From contig CANFNN010000084.1 in assembly GCA_947448095.1 (NCBI GenBank), positions 1-10,139 of the forward strand: a stretch of 10,139 nucleotides of DNA, in the 5' to 3' direction. The stretch's first letter is position 1. The number at the start of each line of letters is the position of its first letter. A program made the translations under genes and the position numbers. This document shows, piece by piece, positions 6,627-10,139 of the stretch. Below the pieces are notes generated by a model that did not search any database, had not been told where the DNA came from, and saw only the letters and a list, made by a program, of their open reading frames with translations. The stretch comes from Bacteriovoracaceae bacterium. Its GTDB lineage: Bacteria; Bdellovibrionota; Bacteriovoracia; Bacteriovoracales; Bacteriovoracaceae.

Positions 6627-9068
6627 ATGAAACCGTCTTTCAAACTAGCTTTACTGGCATTCTCCGTCCTCTCAGTTGCCCCATCGGTCCTGGCGCAAAA
6701 TTATTCAGGAACCGTTGGAGACTTAAATACGATCTTTGATCCTCCCATGAATATCAATGGAACTCTTTGTGATGTGAATGTGAATACAGGCAACGAACAC
6801 GCTTATAAAGCTTGCTCTGATGGTGTCGGTGCTGCCAGATGGATGGCCGAAAAATACGCAAAAAATACTGGTAAATACCTAGGTTGTTTAGATGGATTCT
6901 ATCAAGGTATGTCAGATGGCTTTAGTTCAGGAGCAAATCCAACGCCTGAAATGACTTCTCAAGCTGGGGCCTACGTTAAAGGTGCTAACTTTGACTCTGC
7001 TTCAACGCGTGGTCTTGAAAAGGCTAAAGCCGAAGGTCAAACCGAATCAGCGGATCAAATCATTGCAAGGTACCGCTCAGTAGTTGGGCTTCGTGATGCT
7101 CAAAACAGATTAGTTCTTCCGAACAAAGACTATAATTATCCCGCAGTAAGTTTCAATGGTTTTTCTGACGGTTATGAATTTGATATCCTTAAACAAATCG
7201 GTTCAGACTTTGATGCCGTTTACGCCACTGGATGGGTCAATAAAGATTCTAAATTTGAAGACCGTCTTGCTGCTCGCCGCGCTCTCGCTCTTCAAAATGA
7301 ATATGCCAATACTCTATGTAATCAAACAGACACAATCTTCGGCAGAAGAGGCATGCCAAATGTTTCGATTTGGGATTTCTTTCGTGCTAACCGTCAGGTT
7401 AATTTTCAAAACTACGGCTGGAGAAATCCTGATTGGGCCTGGGAGATTTTCGACCGTGATGAGAGAACGCTTGAGCAGTATCAAACATTTTCTCGTCTCA
7501 AAACTCTTGAGAAAACAGTTTCTGAATCGATTAATATTACTGAGAGAGTTATTAAGCTTGATGCCGCAGGAGCTCCTGTTCGCAAGCTTGATGCTGCAGG
7601 ATTACCAGCGGTTGATGCCCAAGGCAAACCTGTCTTTGAGTATGAAGATAAAATTATCGGATCAAGAATTGAAACTAAGCGCGTGAAACTTTCTGATTCT
7701 GAAGTTCAGGCACTGGCTAACATTTATATTAATGGTTTTAAAGTCGCTTATGACCGCTTCTATGCACGTCAGTACGCTTCAATTAATTATCATGTGGAAG
7801 GTGTAGAGAAATACAAAGTCGCGAAAATTATTGGGAACTCAATTGGGCAAGAAGTGGCCAACCATATCGCGCGCAGAGAAGCTTACAATACTCAATACCA
7901 ACTTCAGTCAGCTAAAAAATATGCTGAAGAAGTCAAACGACTTTATAAGGCCAGCTTTGATCACTTGATGGGTATCTTTGAAAATAACCCAGTGGTTGAA
8001 CTCAATGAAGCTGAGGTGATTGGACAAGTTCAAGACTCTATTTTTCGCCCAGGTGAGGAATTAAAGGTACAATTTACGGTCACAAACTTAGGTGAGAAAG
8101 CTGCTCCTTCGACTATAAATTTTGAATCTACTGCAGACGTACAGGCCTCAGTTCAGGGCTTTTCATTCACCGCACCGGTTCTGACACGAACTAATTTTGT
8201 CACAAATGTTCTTGGTCGCGCTACCGACAGATTGGAAGCACGCTCAGCAATAAATGTAGGGATGGCGATAAAAAACCCTGGGGATATTGAGGAAGTAGCG
8301 CGCTCGTTGATTGCTCGTAAACAAAAGACATTAACTCTGAATGATTATGCAGAAATTGATGGAGTCAACGGAACACTGGACTTCTTAGCTGGCAGCCTTT
8401 CACTTGTAGTAAACGTGAAAAACCCTGCTAAAAATGTTGAGTCACCGATATCAATTGTAGAAGCCTCAATTGGAGACCTTGGTTATATTGAAAAAAACGT
8501 TGAACCGATAGGCCCTGGAGCGACTCGTCAGGTTGTGATGAATCTTGAAAGCATGGATCCTTTGGCAGTCATCATTGCAGGAACTATTAATGGTAACGTG
8601 AATGTTCGCCTTGGGAACAAAATAGCTCATCACCAGGCCATCTCGTACGCTATCGGTACAAACCGTTCAAGTGCTGTGACCCTGTACCATGATTCTCTTG
8701 CTACCAAGAGAAACAACAATACAGGCAGAGAAGGCAAAGCAGACCGAATGGCGAAGCTTCAAGGCATGATGGAGGAACTGGTTAAAGGTGATATTGAAAG
8801 AAACGTTTTATGGAAAAAGGGTGAAGAAGTTGAAGGCACAATCGTAGCACTTATCCAAACGACATATGATGATTCAAAACGTGCTGGCCGAATTGATGAT
8901 GATGCCCAAAAAGCGTATGACGATCTTGGGAAAATTCTTGCTCGCAACGTAAAAAATGTACGTAACGGGGGAGGAATTCGATTTGCTAAACCTAACAAGG
9001 AAAACTTCCTGAAAGAAATTGGTAAATTTGCTAAAATTTCTACAAGACTTAAAGACTGGGATAAATAG
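6627..9068 (+). CDS. Large exported protein of unknown function with Gly/Ala-x3 helix and Ig-like modules (813 aa)
   Basis: I do not recognise the family. Residues 1-23 are a Sec signal peptide (Lys2/Lys6, hydrophobic core, VLA before Q24), and the absence of a lipobox points to signal peptidase I. The mature protein is probably periplasmic, outer-membrane-associated or surface-located. From A62 to G102 a small residue recurs at every fourth position (A62, G66, A70, A74, A78, then G82 to G102), which predicts a tightly packing helix. All four cysteines (C48, C63, C87, C231) are in the first third and could form two disulphides. Residues 310-329 are a tandem 10-residue repeat (KLDAAGAPVR, KLDAAGLPAV). 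VQDSIFRPGEELKVQFTVTN (468-487) looks like the start of a CARDB-type Ig-like module, and LSLVVNVKNP (591-600) like a second. The C-terminal 120 residues are charged and helical. GGAGG precedes the start and a strong terminator follows, so it is probably a single-gene transcript. Other parts (372-450) look helical. Confidence 0.92.
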   Translation: MKPSFKLALLAFSVLSVAPSVLAQNYSGTVGDLNTIFDPPMNINGTLCDVNVNTGNEHAYKACSDGVGAARWMAEKYAKNTGKYLGCLDGFYQGMSDGFSSGANPTPEMTSQAGAYVKGANFDSASTRGLEKAKAEGQTESADQIIARYRSVVGLRDAQNRLVLPNKDYNYPAVSFNGFSDGYEFDILKQIGSDFDAVYATGWVNKDSKFEDRLAARRALALQNEYANTLCNQTDTIFGRRGMPNVSIWDFFRANRQVNFQNYGWRNPDWAWEIFDRDERTLEQYQTFSRLKTLEKTVSESINITERVIKLDAAGAPVRKLDAAGLPAVDAQGKPVFEYEDKIIGSRIETKRVKLSDSEVQALANIYINGFKVAYDRFYARQYASINYHVEGVEKYKVAKIIGNSIGQEVANHIARREAYNTQYQLQSAKKYAEEVKRLYKASFDHLMGIFENNPVVELNEAEVIGQVQDSIFRPGEELKVQFTVTNLGEKAAPSTINFESTADVQASVQGFSFTAPVLTRTNFVTNVLGRATDRLEARSAINVGMAIKNPGDIEEVARSLIARKQKTLTLNDYAEIDGVNGTLDFLAGSLSLVVNVKNPAKNVESPISIVEASIGDLGYIEKNVEPIGPGATRQVVMNLESMDPLAVIIAGTINGNVNVRLGNKIAHHQAISYAIGTNRSSAVTLYHDSLATKRNNNTGREGKADRMAKLQGMMEELVKGDIERNVLWKKGEEVEGTIVALIQTTYDDSKRAGRIDDDAQKAYDDLGKILARNVKNVRNGGGIRFAKPNKENFLKEIGKFAKISTRLKDWDK
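7554..7613 (+). repeat. 30-base in-frame tandem repeat (two units)
   Basis: Units begin at 7554 and 7584. Their first 18 bases differ at one synonymous position (AAGCTTGATGCCGCAGGA against AAGCTTGATGCTGCAGGA), and the remaining 12 have diverged. The units encode KLDAAGAPVR and KLDAAGLPAV, and a looser third copy (DAQGKPV) follows. Slippage in a linker is the simplest origin. Confidence 0.75.
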
Positions 9069-9079
9069 TTTCCAGACTG

Positions 9080-9107
9080 AAAAGGGCCCTTCGGGGCCCT
9101 TTTTTTT
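9080..9107 (+). terminator. Rho-independent terminator with TTCG tetraloop
   Basis: AAAAGGGCCC (9080-9089), the loop TTCG (9090-9093) and GGGCCCTTTT (9094-9103) form a 10-bp stem that runs into eight consecutive T residues (9100-9107). It begins 12 bases after the stop codon of the exported-protein gene. UUCG loops are exceptionally stable in RNA. A matching run of A residues (9080-9083) on the other strand is too short for efficient reverse termination. Confidence 0.95.
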
Positions 9108-9200
9108 GGCTAAATGATTAAAATCACATCTATGTAAACTTCTCCCATATGGCCATTTCCCCTTGCTAAACCCAGTGTCATCCACTACTTATAGGGCAAT

Positions 9201-10139
9201 ATGAAACCGTCTTTTTTTGATCTTAACTACGATGACCTCAAGGCCCTTCTTGTCGAGAAAGGCTTTACTCCGTTTGGGGCAACTCAGATGTTTGATTGGG
9301 TTTATCGCAAGTGGGTTCATGATCCTAATGAATGGTCGAATGTTTCAAAAGCCGCAAAAGCATTCTTCTCTGAAAATTATGACTTTAGTTTGCTTAAGAT
9401 TGTTTGGAGTGGTCTTTCAAAAGATGGCACCCGTAAATTTCTAGTGAAAATGAATGATGGTCAGACAGTCGAAACGGTAGCGATCCCAGCGCGTGAGCGA
9501 TTAACACTTTGTGTGTCTTCTCAAGTTGGATGTGCTGTTGGGTGCACCTTCTGTCACACGGCCACTCAAGGGTTGAAGCGCCATTTGAAAGCCTCTGAAG
9601 TGGTTCTTCAATACGTAACAGTCCAGAAATTTTTGAATGATCTTGGTGAAGGTGATCAGCTCACAAATATTGTGTATATGGGTCAGGGCGAGCCACTTCA
9701 TAACTATGAAAATATGAAAAAAGCCACGCAGATTTTTATGGCCGAGAGGGGATTGGCCCTTGGTCAACGCCGGATTACGCTTTCAACTTCTGGGCTTGTT
9801 CCTGCGATTGAAAAACTTGCGATTGATTTTCCGACTGTGAATATTGCTATCTCTCTTCACTCTGCTCGAAACGATGTTCGTACTGAACTCATGCCGATTA
9901 ATAAAGTTTATGACTTGAACCGCTTGTTTACTGCGATTAAGCAGATTCCGCTTAAAGCGCATAGACGGATTACTTATGAGTATCTACTCATTGATGGCGT
10001 GAATGATTCGATGGAAGATGTGATTGCCTTGGCCGATTTATTAAATTCAAAAGAATCAAAAATTAATCTCATTCCTTTTAATGAATATCCGGGCTCTCAA
10101 TACAAGCGCCCGACTGAACAAAAAATAATGTGGTTCTTA
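9201..10139 (+). CDS. rlmN: RlmN: 23S rRNA A2503 / tRNA A37 C2-methyltransferase (cut by window edge)
   Basis: RlmN is a cytoplasmic radical-SAM enzyme that methylates carbon 2 of adenine 2503 in 23S rRNA and of A37 in some tRNAs, which affects decoding fidelity. The first 313 residues are present. A short N-terminal RNA-binding domain (about 1-85) precedes the radical-SAM motif C111-x3-C115-x2-C118 (GCAVGCTFCHT). C104 in LTLCVSSQVG corresponds to the conserved Cys before the cluster, C118 in E. coli. MGQGEPLHNY matches the GEP motif of RlmN rather than the GEAL of Cfr, and IPFNEYPGSQY near the edge is also RlmN-like. The second catalytic cysteine, near the C-terminus, lies beyond the window. 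The start is ATG 9201 with a modest AGGG site. An independent promoter in 9108-9200 is implied by the upstream terminator; the hexamers there (TTGCTA, TACTTA) are weak. Confidence 0.97.
   Translation, partial: MKPSFFDLNYDDLKALLVEKGFTPFGATQMFDWVYRKWVHDPNEWSNVSKAAKAFFSENYDFSLLKIVWSGLSKDGTRKFLVKMNDGQTVETVAIPARERLTLCVSSQVGCAVGCTFCHTATQGLKRHLKASEVVLQYVTVQKFLNDLGEGDQLTNIVYMGQGEPLHNYENMKKATQIFMAERGLALGQRRITLSTSGLVPAIEKLAIDFPTVNIAISLHSARNDVRTELMPINKVYDLNRLFTAIKQIPLKAHRRITYEYLLIDGVNDSMEDVIALADLLNSKESKINLIPFNEYPGSQYKRPTEQKIMWFL

Noticed and set aside
7156..7686. A 176-codon open frame on the plus strand inside the exported-protein gene.
   Set aside because: It is an out-of-frame shadow of a gene with clear coding character and has no ribosome site.
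8693..8712. TTCTCTTG-CTAC-CAAGAGAA inverted repeat.
   Set aside because: It lies inside the exported-protein reading frame, has no T-tract and is of a length expected by chance.
9114..9137. A seven-codon ATG-to-TAA frame between the terminator and rlmN as a leader peptide.
   Set aside because: It has no ribosome site, no regulatory codon run and no attenuator hairpin.
6627..9214. The exported-protein gene and rlmN begin with the same 14 bases (ATGAAACCGTCTTT at 6627 and 9201).
   Set aside because: The identity ends there, the proteins are unrelated after MKPSF, and the upstream sequences differ; chance or shared early-codon preference is sufficient.
1..10139. CRISPR array, insertion sequence, prophage or defence system.
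   Set aside because: I see no spaced direct repeats, transposase or nuclease motifs, or terminal inverted repeats; the only direct repeat is the intragenic 30-base pair.

Overview
The window looks like a chromosomal segment of a moderately AT-rich Gram-negative bacterium. The exported protein has a Sec signal peptide, there is a PilB/GspE-type assembly ATPase, and two acyl-CoA dehydrogenases lie side by side. The gene style (many large unrecognised ORFs, an FHA protein next to a pilus/secretion ATPase, roughly 40% GC by eye) would fit the Bdellovibrionota/Bacteriovoracia or a related deltaproteobacterial lineage. That placement is an inference from general character, not from a diagnostic marker. 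I see no tRNA, rRNA, CRISPR array, insertion sequence or phage gene, and no intergenic stretch longer than about 140 bases.

Left part (1-1704, minus strand): two acyl-CoA dehydrogenase genes 15 bases apart form an operon behind a good sigma70-type promoter (1731-1759). The first is isovaleryl-CoA-dehydrogenase-like, judged by where its catalytic glutamate sits. The second runs off the left edge. Together they suggest branched-chain amino acid or fatty acid oxidation.

Middle-left (1812-3919, plus strand): a two-gene unit with a 4-base ATGA overlap. The first product is a 572-residue cytoplasmic protein with a faint clan GH-A (GH42-like) TIM-barrel appearance. The second is a 130-residue unknown. 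Neither is a recognised family, and they may work together. The second gene overlaps tail to tail by 24 bases with a minus-strand gene.

Centre (3896-6488): an FHA-domain plus coiled-coil protein (minus strand) is divergent from a 594-residue assembly ATPase of the GspE/PulE/PilB family (plus strand). The FHA gene seems to start at a CTG codon with a perfect Shine-Dalgarno sequence and a TATAAT box. A pilus or type II secretion motor with a phosphothreonine-reading neighbour is the natural functional guess.

Right part (6627-10139, plus strand): a large exported protein of unknown function (813 residues) is followed by a textbook terminator with a TTCG loop, then rlmN (23S rRNA A2503 / tRNA A37 C2-methyltransferase), cut by the right edge. 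The exported protein is the most unusual item here. It has a small residue (Gly/Ala) at exactly every fourth position eleven times in a row (residues 62-102, the last six all Gly), a recent-looking 30-base in-frame tandem duplication, four cysteines confined to its first third, and Ig-like beta modules in its C-terminal half.
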